Assembly (NCBI GenBank): GCA_963773685.1 | Contig: CAVZBY010000004.1 | Location: 62,001-126,000, forward strand | Reading direction: 5' to 3' | DNA: 64,000 bases | Origin: JALHVH01 sp963773685 | Lineage (GTDB): Bacteria > Acidobacteriota > Aminicenantia > Aminicenantales > Saccharicenantaceae | The notes under the pieces: model-generated | Told to the model about the DNA's origin: nothing | Seen by the model: the letters and a program-made list of their open reading frames with translations, nothing else | Databases searched by the model: none | Shown here: positions 49,459 to 60,700 of the stretch, in pieces | How positions within the stretch are numbered: the first letter of the stretch is position 1 | Layout of the letters: every line of letters begins with the position of its first letter | Program-made: the position numbers and the translations under genes

Positions 49459-51468
49459 CTAATTCAGCCAGCGGGCGAACCATTCCAGGTTGCGCTCCAT
49501 CATGTCCCGCATGTATTTCGGCTCGTCGGGGACATGGCCCTGGCGGGGATAGATGATCAGCTGGACGGGAACGCCGTTCTTCTTGAGCGCCGCGTAGAGC
49601 TCCTGGGCCTGGGGCAACGGCACCCGGAAATCCTTCTCCCCATGCAGGATAAGGGCCGGCGTCTTGAGATTTCCGGCATGGAAGACGGGGGAGCGCCGCA
49701 GGTACAGGTCCATGGCTTTCCAGGGGACATCCCCCAGATAATATTCCGTGTACCCGGGGATGTCGGTCTGTCCGTAGAAGCTGACCAGGTTGGACATCCC
49801 GGCCCCCAGGGAGGCGCACTTGAACCGGTCCGTCTGGGAGATGATCCATCCCGTCATGTACCCGCCGTAGCTCCGCCCCATGATCCCGAGCTTCGCCGGG
49901 TCGGCGATCCCGCGGCCGACCAGCGCGTCGATCCCGGACATGATGTCGCGATAGTCGCCGCCGCCCCAATCCCGGAGGTTGGCCTTCCGGAACTTATCGC
50001 CGTAGCCGTAGCTCCCCCTGGGATTGGGCATGAAGATGGCGTACCCCAGGCCCGCCAGGACATGAAGCGGGTAACATTCGGCCTGGATCGGATAGGGCGA
50101 GCCGATCTGGGGAGAGAATTCGGCCGCGAATCGGGCCGAGGGGCCGCCGTGAACATAGGTGAGCATGCGATACGGCTTTCCTGCGGGCGCCCCCGGGGGA
50201 AGGAGAAGAAGCCCTTCGATCTCGAGCCCGTCGGGGCTTTTCCAGCGAACCGTTTCCGGCCGTCCCAGGCTCACTTCCCGGAGCTCGGGATTCGTGAACG
50301 TGAGCCGGACGGGGTCGAATACCGCCAGGCCCGAAACGAAAACCTCGGTCGGAGTCAGGGAGTCGGTGCCGAGGAAGGCCATTTTCCCGGAGTCCGCGGA
50401 AAAGCTGAAATCGCTCCAGACAAAATCGCCGTCGAGGAGCGGGGCCGTCTCTCCCGCCTCCGGAGAAACCGAGAAGAGCTGGTTCCTGAGGCCCGCGGGG
50501 CTTTGAAAGAAGATCCTGCGGCCGTCGGGGGACCACTGGGGAGTGAACATGAATTCGTTGAATTTGGGGGTGAGGTTGCGCGGCGCCCCGCCCTCCGCGG
50601 GGACGAGACAGAGATACCAGTTGGCGATCCACTCCGTCTTCCCCTCGGTCGAAAGGAAGGCGATCTGTCTTCCGTCCGGAGACCAGCGGGGGAACGTATC
50701 GATCCCGGGCCGTCTGACCAGGTCCCGGACCGTTCGCGTCTCGAGGTCGACAGAGAAGATGTCCGTTCGAAACAGGTCCGGGATGCGCGGCGAGGGCTGG
50801 GCCGCGAAGGCGATCGTCTTTCCGTCGGGAGACCACGTAAAGTCGACGACGGCCGCCGGGGCCCGGGTCAACGGACTCGTGTCCTTCGATGCCAGGTCGA
50901 GGACAAAGAGCTGGAGGCCGGGAACATCCGGATCGTATACGATTACGTCCGCGGGAGCGTTCGCGGCCTTGGCCGGCTCGAGCGGTTTCGGGGCTCGGGC
51001 CAGGAAGGCGATCTTCCGGCCGTCCGGAGACCAGGCGAAATTCGACACTCCGCCCTCGACCGAGGCGGGCTTGACGGCTTCCCCTCCGGCCGGGTCGATG
51101 AGCCAGATCTGCCTCGAGCCGTCCCGGTCGGAGAGAAACGCCAGCGACTTCCCGTCCGGCGACCATCGCGGCGTGTCATCCCGGCCGGGGCCCGCCGTGA
51201 GGCGAAGAGCCGTCCCGCCGGACGTCTCGACCAGCCAGATGCGGCTGGGAGTCGCGTTCTTCTCCCAGTCGATCTCGGATCGGACATAAGCCACCCGGTC
51301 GCCGGCGGGCGAGATCCGGGCGTCCACGATATTCCGGATCCGGAGCAGGTCTTCGAGCCGGGCCGGCCGGGCGTCCGGATAAAGAGGGCGCGGGCCGAGC
51401 GATAGTAAAGCGGCGGCCGCGGCCGCCGCAACGCTGAGGATCACGGGCCTTCGTGCGCCGCCGTTCAA
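49459..51468 (-). CDS. S9 prolyl oligopeptidase family protein
   Basis: A 669-residue exported peptidase (signal ILSVAAAAAAALLSL). A WD40-like beta-propeller with repeated WSPDG segments (for example PRWSPDGKSLAFLSD, FAWSPDGRKIAFLA) fills about residues 40-400 and gates access to an alpha/beta hydrolase domain. The nucleophile is in GRSYGGYM, the aspartate in LHGEKDFRVP and the histidine in PRQGHVPDEP, so the triad is complete. Such enzymes cut di- or tripeptides from short peptides. It overlaps the upstream S9 gene by 4 nt; third gene of the S8-S9-S9 operon. Confidence 0.93.
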   Translation of the reverse strand: MNGGARRPVILSVAAAAAAALLSLGPRPLYPDARPARLEDLLRIRNIVDARISPAGDRVAYVRSEIDWEKNATPSRIWLVETSGGTALRLTAGPGRDDTPRWSPDGKSLAFLSDRDGSRQIWLIDPAGGEAVKPASVEGGVSNFAWSPDGRKIAFLARAPKPLEPAKAANAPADVIVYDPDVPGLQLFVLDLASKDTSPLTRAPAAVVDFTWSPDGKTIAFAAQPSPRIPDLFRTDIFSVDLETRTVRDLVRRPGIDTFPRWSPDGRQIAFLSTEGKTEWIANWYLCLVPAEGGAPRNLTPKFNEFMFTPQWSPDGRRIFFQSPAGLRNQLFSVSPEAGETAPLLDGDFVWSDFSFSADSGKMAFLGTDSLTPTEVFVSGLAVFDPVRLTFTNPELREVSLGRPETVRWKSPDGLEIEGLLLLPPGAPAGKPYRMLTYVHGGPSARFAAEFSPQIGSPYPIQAECYPLHVLAGLGYAIFMPNPRGSYGYGDKFRKANLRDWGGGDYRDIMSGIDALVGRGIADPAKLGIMGRSYGGYMTGWIISQTDRFKCASLGAGMSNLVSFYGQTDIPGYTEYYLGDVPWKAMDLYLRRSPVFHAGNLKTPALILHGEKDFRVPLPQAQELYAALKKNGVPVQLIIYPRQGHVPDEPKYMRDMMERNLEWFARWLN

Positions 51469-53453
51469 TGGAGGTATTTCCTGAACCAGCTCTCGGTCTT
51501 TCTGAGCTTGTCGAGCTGATGGTTCGGCATCATCGTCCCGTGGCCTTCCCCGGGATAGATATAGAGCTCGACGGGCGTCCCGGTGGTTTGGACCGCCCGG
51601 AAGAATTCAATGGCCTGTTCCACGGGGACCCTTTCGTCCTTTTCGTTCTGGGTCAGGAGGAGCGGCGTCTTGACCTTTCCGGCGTAGGTCAGCGGGGAGA
51701 GCTTTCGGTAGATCTCGGGGTCCTCGAGCGGCGTCTTTTCGAAGTACTGGCGGCAGAGGATCCGCCCGATGGGTCCGATCGACCACAGGCTCTGGAGATT
51801 GGAGATGCTGACCTCGCTGTGGGCGGCCTTGAAGCGGTCGGTCTGGGTCACGATCCAGTTGGTCATGTAGCCGCCGTAGCTCCCGCCCCAGACGACGAGC
51901 TTGTCCTTGTCGGCCAGGCCCCGGGCGATGAGGACGTCGAGGCCGGACATCAGGTCGCGGTAATCCCCGCCGCCCCAGTCCCGCATGTCCTTCCTCAGGA
52001 ACTCGGATCCCCAGCCGATACTGCCGCGGACGTTGGGCATGTACACGAGGTAGCCCTGGCCCGCGAAATACTGGGCCGGGCAGTAGTAGAGGCCCGAGAA
52101 GGAATTGTTGAAATTCCCGGCCGGGCCGCCGTGGATGAGCGTCACGGTCGGATAAGCCTTGCCTTTTTCATAGCCGAGCGGGTAGACGATGTTTCCCTGG
52201 ATCTGGAGCCCGTCGTCGGCCTTCCAGGTCATTTCCTCGGTTTCGCCAAGCCATATCCCGGCCAATTCCGGGTGGATATCGGTCAGGCGCCTGGCCTTGT
52301 CGGGAGCATTGATGTCCCCGAAATAGATCTCCTGGGGCCGGTCCGGCGTGGAGGCCGAGAACGCGATCGTCTTGCCGTCGGCGGCGAAGGAAAGCTGGTT
52401 GACCTCCATCTTCGGGAAATGGGAAAGCTGGCGGGCTTCCTTCTTCAGGACGTCGAGACGGAAGATCTGGGCGTTGAGCAGGTGATAGGCGACGTAGGTG
52501 ATGCTGGCGCCGTCGGCGGACCATCGGCAATTATAGAGGAAATGATCGGTCGTCCCGGAGGCGTTGAAGACCTTTCCGGTCTGGAAATCATAGACCTGGA
52601 TGATGTGGTTGTGAAGCTCCGGCTTGCCGAGGTCACCGACCTCCAGGCTCAGATATCGGCCGTCCGGGCTCCAGGCGGCCTCGCCGCGACGCGTGAAAGC
52701 CGCGTAGTAACGGAAATCGAGGGCCTTCATCCCGCTTCCGTCGCGGTTGACGACGCAGAGCGTCTGGAAATCCCAGGTCACGGGTTCCAGGTTCCTCGGC
52801 GAGGTCACGAAGGCGAGCCGGGAACCGTCGGGCGACCAGGAGAATCCTATGATGTGGAAATCTCCGGAGACCAGCGGCTTTGCGGTCCCGGCGGCGAGGT
52901 CGAAGACCTGCATTTGCGAGCGCGGCCTTCCCTCGTCGATGTCCATGGCGTCGAAGCCCGAGCTCCGGGCTTTCGTCTTGTCCGGGTCGGGGGTCTCGGG
53001 GGTCAGGAAGGCGATGGCCTTTCCGTCGGGCGACCAGGCGTATTTCTGGACGCCGCCCGCCGCCTCGATGAGGGGCTCCGGCTCGCCCTGCCCCGGCCGG
53101 AAGATGAACAGCTGGGGCTTTCCCAGCCTCGTCGAGAGGAACGTCAGGGCCTGGCCGTCCGGCGACCAGGCGGCCGCCATGGACATATCCGGCCCCTTGG
53201 TCACGGCAAAGCATTGACGGCCGGCCGTGTCCGCGAGCCAGACGCTCGACGTGAACGTGTTGCGCGGCCAGTCGACCGAGGTGACGTCGAAAGCGACCAT
53301 CTGGCCCGAGGGGGAGAGCGCCACCGTGCCGATGGACTTCAGGGAGAGCATCTCCTCGAGGGTCAGGGGCTTCTTCCCGGCCTGGCCTCGGGCGGCCAGG
53401 GGAACAAGGAGGAAGATCAGCAGGATCGGGATAACGGGGGATCGCCTTTTCAT
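51465..53453 (-). CDS. S9 prolyl oligopeptidase family protein
   Basis: A 662-residue relative of the preceding S9 gene, probably not a recent duplicate (only moderately similar). Signal peptide IPILLIFLLVPLAARGQ. Propeller repeats with WSPDG (AAWSPDGQALTFLST, YAWSPDGKAIAFLTP). Hydrolase domain with nucleophile in GGSYGGYM, aspartate in QNEKDERVP and histidine in PGEGHGTMM. Overlaps both neighbours by 4 nt, so S8-tandem, S9 and S9 are translated as one unit. Role: breakdown of exported or imported short peptides. Confidence 0.93.
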   Translation of the reverse strand: MKRRSPVIPILLIFLLVPLAARGQAGKKPLTLEEMLSLKSIGTVALSPSGQMVAFDVTSVDWPRNTFTSSVWLADTAGRQCFAVTKGPDMSMAAAWSPDGQALTFLSTRLGKPQLFIFRPGQGEPEPLIEAAGGVQKYAWSPDGKAIAFLTPETPDPDKTKARSSGFDAMDIDEGRPRSQMQVFDLAAGTAKPLVSGDFHIIGFSWSPDGSRLAFVTSPRNLEPVTWDFQTLCVVNRDGSGMKALDFRYYAAFTRRGEAAWSPDGRYLSLEVGDLGKPELHNHIIQVYDFQTGKVFNASGTTDHFLYNCRWSADGASITYVAYHLLNAQIFRLDVLKKEARQLSHFPKMEVNQLSFAADGKTIAFSASTPDRPQEIYFGDINAPDKARRLTDIHPELAGIWLGETEEMTWKADDGLQIQGNIVYPLGYEKGKAYPTVTLIHGGPAGNFNNSFSGLYYCPAQYFAGQGYLVYMPNVRGSIGWGSEFLRKDMRDWGGGDYRDLMSGLDVLIARGLADKDKLVVWGGSYGGYMTNWIVTQTDRFKAAHSEVSISNLQSLWSIGPIGRILCRQYFEKTPLEDPEIYRKLSPLTYAGKVKTPLLLTQNEKDERVPVEQAIEFFRAVQTTGTPVELYIYPGEGHGTMMPNHQLDKLRKTESWFRKYLH

Positions 53454-54296
53454 TTGGACCTCCGGGCTTCCTTTTCGGCCGCGTCTTTCCGGGCGGCCTC
53501 CTCGGCTTCCTTGGCCCGCTGGGCCATGCGCTTCTTGAAGGTCTCGTCGAGCTCGTTCATCTTCTTGGTGTAGGTCTGGACCGCGGGGCCGACGGCCTTT
53601 TCGGCGTCGATGAGCCCGTAGCCGATCCGGGGATCGAAGGTCGCGAAGCCGAGGACCTTCGGGTCGGCCGATTTATGCAGGATCTCCGCGATCCTCTGGA
53701 CGTATTGCCCGGGAAGCTCTTTCCCGGTCTTGGGAATATGCGGCGAGAGAATGGCCGCGAGACCGCCGCAGGCGCTCACCGCGTAGGCGTTCGAAGGGGC
53801 GATCCCGGCGCCGGGAAAGGCCGGGGCCGCGACCGATGTGGATTTCGACGGAGAGGAGAGCGCCCAGGGAAGGGGACGGCCCTTCCCTTCAGCGGTCAGC
53901 CCGGCGACCGCGAGGACCGAATTGTAGGCGGCGGGGTAAGCCGGCCGCTCCCCGGCTTTCCCGGAGGGCCGGAGGCCGTTCGGGGCGAAGATGACGACAT
54001 TGCGCAGGTAGGCGGATTGGCAGGCCTGCCTCAGGAACGGGAAGTCGCCGCTGAACGCCGCGCCCGTGAGGATGAAGTCGTTCCCGTCGTCGGCCGCCTT
54101 ATAAATGGCCTGGGCGAGCTCCATGGCGGGCCAATACTCGTAGGGCGAATCGGGGCCGCCGCCCGTCCGGTAGGTCCTGATCTCGGCCTCCGGGGCGAAC
54201 CGGGAGGCCATGAGGGCCATGAGCGTTCCCCGGCCCGAGTCGTCCCCGGGCGTCACGGTCTCTCCGCTCCAGGGCGCCTCGGCCCTTCCGACGAAC
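53450..54296 (-). pseudogene. 3' part of tandem S8 protein, in a shifted frame
   Basis: The last 281 codons of the second S8 domain lie in another frame than the first 707. Deleting one G (complement of base 54296) joins GDFS with FVGRAEAPWS, exactly the pattern NFVGRDGFPWS or SFVGRDGQPWS of the sister domains. After the join the triad position DWGWHGT reads DDSGRGT (His to Arg) and the Ser motif reads YAVSACGGLAA. It ends in a Lys/Ala-rich coiled tail. Either a real frameshift, a sequencing error, or recoding. It overlaps the S9 gene by 4 nt, so the reading frame end is still placed as in an operon. Confidence 0.75.
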
Positions 54297-56417
54297 GGAG
54301 AAATCGCCGACGTGGTTGATCTTCGCTTTTTGCGAAGCGTCGGCATCGGGGGCCCAGCCGGAGTCGATGACGGCCAGCTTGATGCCTTTTCCCTTGCCGG
54401 ACTTCTGGGCCTCGCCGAACTTCCCGAGAACGAACGCGGGGCTTTGGTCGATCGTCAGAGCGCTCAGCTTTTTCAGGACGTCCGGCGACGGGAGCGATCC
54501 GGATCTCCGACCCAGGGAGGCGAGGACGAGGTCCAGCCGGCCGCGCCCGAGGTTCGGGGCGGAGGCCAGGAGGGCCTGTGTATCGGGGCTTTCGGTGAAT
54601 AGGGATTCGACGAAGCGGTCGGCCGCGTTCCGGCAGAGGGCAAGGTATTTCTCCTTGAAGGCCGGGAGGTCGTTCTTTTCGCGGAGCGACATGAGCTCCG
54701 GCCCGGTCTCCCAGAAAAGGATATTGACCACGCTCTCATAAAGGCCGGGGACGCCGTCCGCGCCGCGCTCGATCCGATCGATCTCCGCGGGCAGGAGCCT
54801 CATCTTCTCCGGGTGCAGGCCGAGCGCCAGTCTGAGCTGGCGATAGAAGACCCCCTGCCCGTCCGAAAAGACTTCGTCGGTATTCACGGGCGGGGCGGGA
54901 AGCGCCTTCTCCTCGGAGGGGGCCTGGACCCGGCGGGCTTCCGCCAGCCGGAGGGCGGCCTGGACGGTCTTCTCGGCATCGATCAGGCCGTAGCCGCACT
55001 CGGGGGAAAACCCGTCGAAGCCCACGGCCCGGGGATCGGCGTTCTCCGTCAGGAGCCTCTTCACGGTCTCGGCGTATTGCCCCGGGGGCTCGGTGCCCAG
55101 GCGCGGATAGACGGAGGCGACCAGGGCCGTCAGCGAGGCGACGATGGGGGTGGCGCAGGATATCCCGGCGGCGTATTCATCCTTCTCGTCGACATAGGTC
55201 GGGTAGGCGACGAACGGAGCGTCGGGCGACCCGACCGTGGTCGTCGCCTCGGGGGCCGCGATATCCCAATATCCATACTTGTTCTCGGCGAGCCTGGTGA
55301 TGGCGGTGACCGAGATGTTGACCGTATACTGTCCCGGATAATCCTCGTTCCCGCCGAGGTACTTGCCCATGTAGTAGGGGCTCGTCGTGACCAGGATCAC
55401 GTTGTTGTCATAGGCATACTGACAGGCCTCCTGGAGGTAGGGGACGTGCAGGTTGGTGCCGGCGCTGATATTGATCACGTCGTTGCCGTCATTGACGGCC
55501 TTGTAGATCGCGGCCCCCATCTGGCTGGTGACGCCCCGGGGGAGAGGGGAATCGTTCTGCGTGTCGGCGTCGAGATAGCGGTACATGGTGATCTGAGCTT
55601 CCGGCGCGTACCGGGCCACGATGGAGCTGACGATGGTGCCGTGCCATCCCCAATCCACCATCGGAGGGCCGGCCGGGCTCCAGGGAAAACCGTCCCGCCC
55701 GACGAAATTGAAATGGGAGCCCCAGCGGGTATTCTGGAAGACCGGGTGGGTCATATCGATGCCGGAGTCGAGGACCGCGACGCGGACCCCGCGTCCCTTG
55801 GTTAGCTTGTGGGCGGTCCGGAATTTGGCCGCGTCGAGTCCCCACTGCTTCTCGAACTCCGGGCTGAGGGTCCTCTTCCCGATCTTGTCGGGCGAAGGGA
55901 GGTCGAGCTTGGCCATGTGGCCGGCGGACATGGCCACGATATCGACGGTGTCCTTGCCCGCGAATCGCGGGATGAGGTCTCTGAAGTAGATCCCCCACGA
56001 GCTGGGCTGGAAGAGGCTGTCGGCGAACAACTGCGCGCTGAACCGGGTCAGGTCAAGGTACATTTCCCGGAATCGCCGCAGGGACCCTTCTCCGCCCTCG
56101 TCGAGGAGCGCCTGGAAGACGGGGGCGTCCTTTTGATAATAATAGTTCATCAGGATCCCGTAGAGACGCGGATAGACGCTCTGAAGGTCCCGGATCTTGG
56201 CCTTTTCCGCGGCGTTGAGCTTGTCCCGCAGGGGATGACGGTCGACGTCGTCCGCTACGGCCGTGTAAAAGAGCGTCCGGCCTTCGTCGAACAGCGCCTC
56301 GAGAGGGGGCTTGGCCGGACTCTTCGAGGAACAGCCCGAATGGATCCCGGCGGCAAGAAGGCCGGCCAGGGCGATCGCCGCCGCGAGAAGCAGCCGTGAG
56401 TGAGATCGTGTGCGCAT
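54297..56417 (-). CDS. tandem S8 protease, N-terminal domain and first part of second domain
   Basis: In frame to residue 707, where the shift occurs (see 53450-54296); joined length would be 988 residues. Lipoprotein-like signal LLAAGIHSGC. Then helical domain (HPLRDKL, YQKDAPVF, RFREMYLDL), S8 domain 1 with Asp217 (AVLDSGID), His259 (DWGWHGT) and Ser420 (AGISCATPIV), a second helical domain (HPEKMRL to FVESLF) and the start of S8 domain 2 (AVIDSGW). Domain 1 lacks the oxyanion Asn (TTSPYY in place of SAGN). Strong ribosome site GAGGAGGG. First gene of the S8-S9-S9 unit. Confidence 0.82.
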
Positions 56418-56470
56418 AGTTCCCTCCTCTTTCCTATAAAAGACGACAAGAAGCGTTCATCTATACCATG

Positions 56471-56479
56471 TGTTATGAT
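56471..56479 (+). promoter_or_regulatory. extended -10 of the ECF sigma gene
   Basis: TGTTATGAT (TG-N-TATGAT), with TATGAT at 56474-56479, 12 nt before the ATG at 56492. No strong -35 seen; an ECF-type autoregulated promoter could overlap. Short leader. Confidence 0.4.
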
Positions 56480-56491
56480 AATATCAGCAAA

Positions 56492-57076
56492 ATGCAGGAC
56501 CTCGAGCAGAGCACCAAGGCCGTCATCGACCGGTTCTCCCTGCTCATCAAGAAGGTCATCCAGGGCCATCTCCATCGAAGCGACGACATCGATCTCGAGG
56601 ACATCGAGCAGGAAGTGCGGCTCAAGATCTGGGTCTTTCTCAAAAAAGGCAAAAACGTACAGAATCTTCCGTCCTATATAAAGAAGGTCGCCTACTCGAC
56701 GACCATCGACGAATTGAGAAAGATGATGAAGCAGAGACCGTCCGGAGAAGCGGAAAAGCTGAAAAGGATCTTCGCCGGGTCCGCCCTGATGAGCCGGCCC
56801 GTCAAGGATTTTTCTCCCGAGGCGGGCATCGAAGATACCGAGGCCAGGGAAAAGATCCTGGCCCTGGTCGATTCCCTGAGCGAGAACAGGAAAAAGGTCC
56901 TGCGGCTCTATCTGGAAGGCCTGTCCATCGACGAGATCTGCACGTCCCTGCATTGGGAAAAGCCCAAGGTCCGGCATCTCTTCTACCGGGGGATCGACGA
57001 CCTGAAAGAAAAGACCCGCTTCCTCCAGGGGAGCGTGGGCGGAAACATTCCGGGCCCCTGGCCCCCAAGGGGATAG
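56492..57076 (+). CDS. ECF-type RNA polymerase sigma factor
   Basis: A 194-residue sigma-70-like factor. Region 2 spans about residues 10-75 (DLEDIEQEVRLKIWVFLKKG, LPSYIKKVAYSTTIDELRK), region 4 about 120-180 (ENRKKVLRLYLEGLSIDEIC, WEKPKVRHLFYRGIDDLKEK) with a helix-turn-helix. Regions 1.1 and 3 are absent, hence ECF. The next gene, 1 nt after, encodes a membrane anti-sigma, the usual partner. Start at 56492 chosen over 56468 since a -10 box lies between. Target promoters unknown. Confidence 0.9.
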   Translation: MQDLEQSTKAVIDRFSLLIKKVIQGHLHRSDDIDLEDIEQEVRLKIWVFLKKGKNVQNLPSYIKKVAYSTTIDELRKMMKQRPSGEAEKLKRIFAGSALMSRPVKDFSPEAGIEDTEAREKILALVDSLSENRKKVLRLYLEGLSIDEICTSLHWEKPKVRHLFYRGIDDLKEKTRFLQGSVGGNIPGPWPPRG

Positions 57077-57077
57077 C

Positions 57078-57764
57078 ATGAAGCTTAAAGGATGTCCCTC
57101 GAAGGACGAGATCATCCGGTTCTTCGAGGAAACGGCCGCCGAGGGAGACGGAGGGAGCTTTCCCGACCACGCCCGTTCCTGCCCGGAATGCCGGGTCGTT
57201 TTCGAGGCGGTCCGGGAGATCCGGTCGCAGAGCCCGGGGATCCTCAGCGGCCTTGAAGGCTTGGACCTGCGGAGCCGCGAGGCGCGGAGCCGCCTGCGGG
57301 AAGAAGCCCGCCGGGAGATCCTCCGCCTCCGGGGAAACCGGCGTCCGAAGAGGCTGAGCGCGTTCCGCCGGTTCTGTATTCCGGCCGTCGGGGCGGCCAT
57401 GGCGCTCCTCGCGATATTCGTCATCGTCCCGAACATCGGAACGCACCGGACGAACGCCCTGGAGCGGAACGGGTCGCCGCTCGAGATCGGCCTCCTGCGG
57501 CCGCGGGGAGCGGTCTCCGCGTCGGCGTTGACCTTCGTGTGGACGCGTCGGCCCGAAGCCCGGAGCTATCGCCTGGAGATCTATGACCGGGCGCTCGAAC
57601 CGGTCTATCGATCCGGCCCTCTCGACGGAGACGCGTTTTCCCTCCCCGGGGACGCCGCGGCCCTGATCCGAAGGAACGAGGTCTATTTCTGGAAGATCGT
57701 GGCCGACTTCAAGGACAGCCCGACGATCCAATCGGAATTCGCCAAGTTCATCCTTCAGAACTGA
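57078..57764 (+). CDS. membrane anti-sigma factor with zinc-type motif
   Basis: A 228-residue protein. N-terminal cytoplasmic part has the ZAS pattern His-x3-Cys-x2-Cys in DHARSCPECR, which binds ECF sigma factors. One membrane span, PAVGAAMALLAIFVIVPNI (about residues 100-120), then an exported beta-sandwich-like domain (SALTFVWTRRPEARSYRLEI, EVYFWKIVADF) similar to Fn3-type sensor ends. Cleavage of the exported domain would free the sigma factor. It ends 10 nt inside the convergent CHAT gene. Confidence 0.85.
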   Translation: MKLKGCPSKDEIIRFFEETAAEGDGGSFPDHARSCPECRVVFEAVREIRSQSPGILSGLEGLDLRSREARSRLREEARREILRLRGNRRPKRLSAFRRFCIPAVGAAMALLAIFVIVPNIGTHRTNALERNGSPLEIGLLRPRGAVSASALTFVWTRRPEARSYRLEIYDRALEPVYRSGPLDGDAFSLPGDAAALIRRNEVYFWKIVADFKDSPTIQSEFAKFILQN

Positions 57765-60700
57765 AGGAGCCGGCGCCAGAACGATGATCCGCGGAGAGGG
57801 ACGGCCGCGCCGCCTTCGCCGATCAGGACGAAGGCCGCCCAATGATACGGGCGCCAATCGTCGGAACGGCACATCCTGATCTTGGTCCGGCGGAGGCTCT
57901 CCTGCTTCGTTTTGCCGTCGGTCAGGAAGCCGTAGAACGTCTTCATGAAATAGGACGTGGATTCGTCGTTGACGTTCCACAGGCTCGCGACGACCGACCG
58001 CGACCCCGAGCAGAAGAAGGCCCGCGACAATCCCTGGATGCCTTCGCCCTTCTCCATCTTCCCCCCCGCCGTCTGACAGGCCGAGAGGACGACCAGGTCG
58101 GCGTTGAGCTCGAGATTGTAGATCTCCCGGGCCTGGAGGAACCCGTCCTCGCCGGACGCGGCATCCGCGGACAGGACGAGGGCCGACCGGCTGGCGACCA
58201 TCTCGTCGAGAAGGCTGTGGGTGGCGAAATGAAGGATCTTGTATCCGGAAAGGGGGAGCTTCTTGACCCGGTCTTCCGTGGCCTCGGCGCCGGCGACGAT
58301 CCTTCGCGAACCGGGGGCCAGGAGCTTCGAGATGGCCTCCATCTCCCGGGACGCGAACTCGAGCGGATGAAGGACGAATCGCTTCTCGAGATAATATTCC
58401 GAGAGGAGGTCCTTCCCGTTCCGGCCGAGGCGGGGACTGCCGATGGAGAGCAGGTCGGCTTCGGCGGGGGGCCGTTCCCGGCGCTCCAGGATGCTCACCA
58501 GGGTCGAGGCGGAGGGGGCATAGGAGATCCCGTAATCTTCCAGGAGGAAGCGTGACGGGGCCCGGTCCGAGCCGGCCCGCGCCCCGGGGACGAGGGCTTC
58601 GAACGGCAGGTAATGGAGCGTCCGGTCCGGAATGAAGATCAGGTTCCTGATCCCGGAGAGATGTTCCCGACCGGCGGCGCCGATGAGGGCGTCGTAAAGC
58701 TTGCGGCCCGCGGGAACGACGTCCGCGTTCGTGATGTCACCCGACGACAACAGCCCGATGAAGTTGCCCGCCAGGCGGACGGTCCGCCCGCTCTCCGGAG
58801 GAGCGAGCCGGCGGACCGAAAGGTCCCGGTCGGTGATGAAGAAGATATAGATGTTCTCCTCGCCGACGAAGTATTCGACGATCCCCGTCTCCCCGTCGAG
58901 GAGCTTTCGGCGGATCTCCGGGAGGCGGCAGGGCTCGCTCGAGACGACCCTGGAATAGCCGGGGTTTGCGGCCCGGACCTTCTTGGTGAAGAGCTGATAA
59001 TCGTCTTCCGCTTTCCCCAGCTGTTCCTGAAGACCCGTCCTGTCGGCCGGGCCGAGCGAGCCGTCGTTCAATTCGGCCGAGAGATGCGATATCTTCCGGG
59101 AGATCTGCTCCAGCTCGTCCAGGGTCTCCCGGGGCAGGGAGCTCGAATCGATCCTGGCTTTCTGAAGGTCGTCCAGGAAAGAGCGGGCCTTGGCCTTCTC
59201 GGCGTAGTAGAGGCATTCCTCGAGGGCTCCGGCCGAAGGATTCTTTTCGGAGTCTTCGAAAAGAAGATCGACCAGCGCCTCGTAGATGGGGATCTTGCTC
59301 TTGAAAAAGCCCGAGCTGTATTCCCGGAGCAGAAGCTGGACCCTCAGGTCCTCGATGATCCCGATGGCCTTTTTATAATTCTCGATCGCCGCGGGGACCT
59401 CTTTCCGTGCCGCGTGGAGGGCCCCCAGTCCGGCGTAAGCCTCCCAGATCGCGCTGGGCTGTCCGGTCTCGCGGCCCACTTTCTGCGCCAGCCCGTACGC
59501 CTCCATCGACCGGCTCCACGAGCCCGTCTCGCGGTAAAGGTCGCCCAGCCGGTTATGGTTCTGCGCCTGGATGACCTTCTTCCCGGCCAGGCTCGCGGCG
59601 CTCAGGCTCCTGGAAAAGAACTCCCGGGCGTTCGGAAAGTCCCCGAGCTTGAAATAGGCGAAGCCGATATTGTACAGGCAGCGGGCTTCTTCCCGGCCGT
59701 GGCCGATCTTCCGGATGTACGCCAGCGCCTCCTTGAAATAGGGCATGGCCCGGGCGTAATCCTGGAGCTCGATGTAAACATAGCCGATCGTGTTCAGGCA
59801 CTCTTCCCGGCTCCACTTGCCGATGTACCGGTCGGCGACGCGGAGGGCGTCCTTGTTGAATTCCAGGGCTCTCTCGTAATTGCCCAGGGCGAGATAGATA
59901 TCGCCGATCGTGGTCAGATGGAACGCCTCGCCGGTCTTGAAGGCGATCCGGCGGCTGATCCGGAGAGCCTCGTCGGCACAGGCCATGGCCTTGGAATAGT
60001 CGCCCTTGTCCTTGTACAGGAGGGTCAGCCAATAGAGACAAATGTCCTGGCTTCTCAGGGCCGCCGTGCGCCGATAATAATCCAGGGCCTCGGAGAGGTG
60101 GTCCTCGGCCCGGGCGAGATCGCCCCTCTCCAGGACGATCACCCCCATCGTCCGAAGACAGAGGACCTCCAGCCGGCGGCAGACCCTCTCCCGGGCGATG
60201 GTCAGGGCCTTCCGGCAGGCCTCGTAAGCCTGGGCGTCCTTCCCCAGGTCCATCCAGACAAAGGCGCTCCGCTCCAGGCACTGGATCTCCAGCATCGCGT
60301 CTCCGATCTCGCGGGAGATCCGGAGCGCCGTCTGGGCCTCTCGCAGGGCGCCGGCGTAATCGTTGAGATACGTGAAAACATCGCTGAGGTTGAGGCGGCA
60401 TCGCCCCTCATCGCCCCGCGCCCCTCTCCCTCGGAAGAGCCCCACGGCCTTTTCCAGGGAATCCCGGGCGTCATAATACTCCGACGAATAATAGTGGATG
60501 AGGCCGATGGACTGATGGAGGAACGCATTGTCCGGGCTCAGCTTCAGGCGCGCCCGGAGAAAGGCCGCCGTGTCCTCGATGTCCTGGCTCGTGCGGTACC
60601 CGTTGACGAGCTCGCTGTAGGCGTCCATGAAATCGGCGCCCCCGGAGATGCTCTCCTTCAAGCGCTCGTGGGCCAGGGCGGGCATGTCCTGCATCCTGGA

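Noticed and set aside
54290..54305. Programmed frameshifting in the tandem S8 gene
   Set aside because: No slippery sequence, rare codon pair or clear downstream stem was seen at the junction, so a mutation or sequencing error is more likely.
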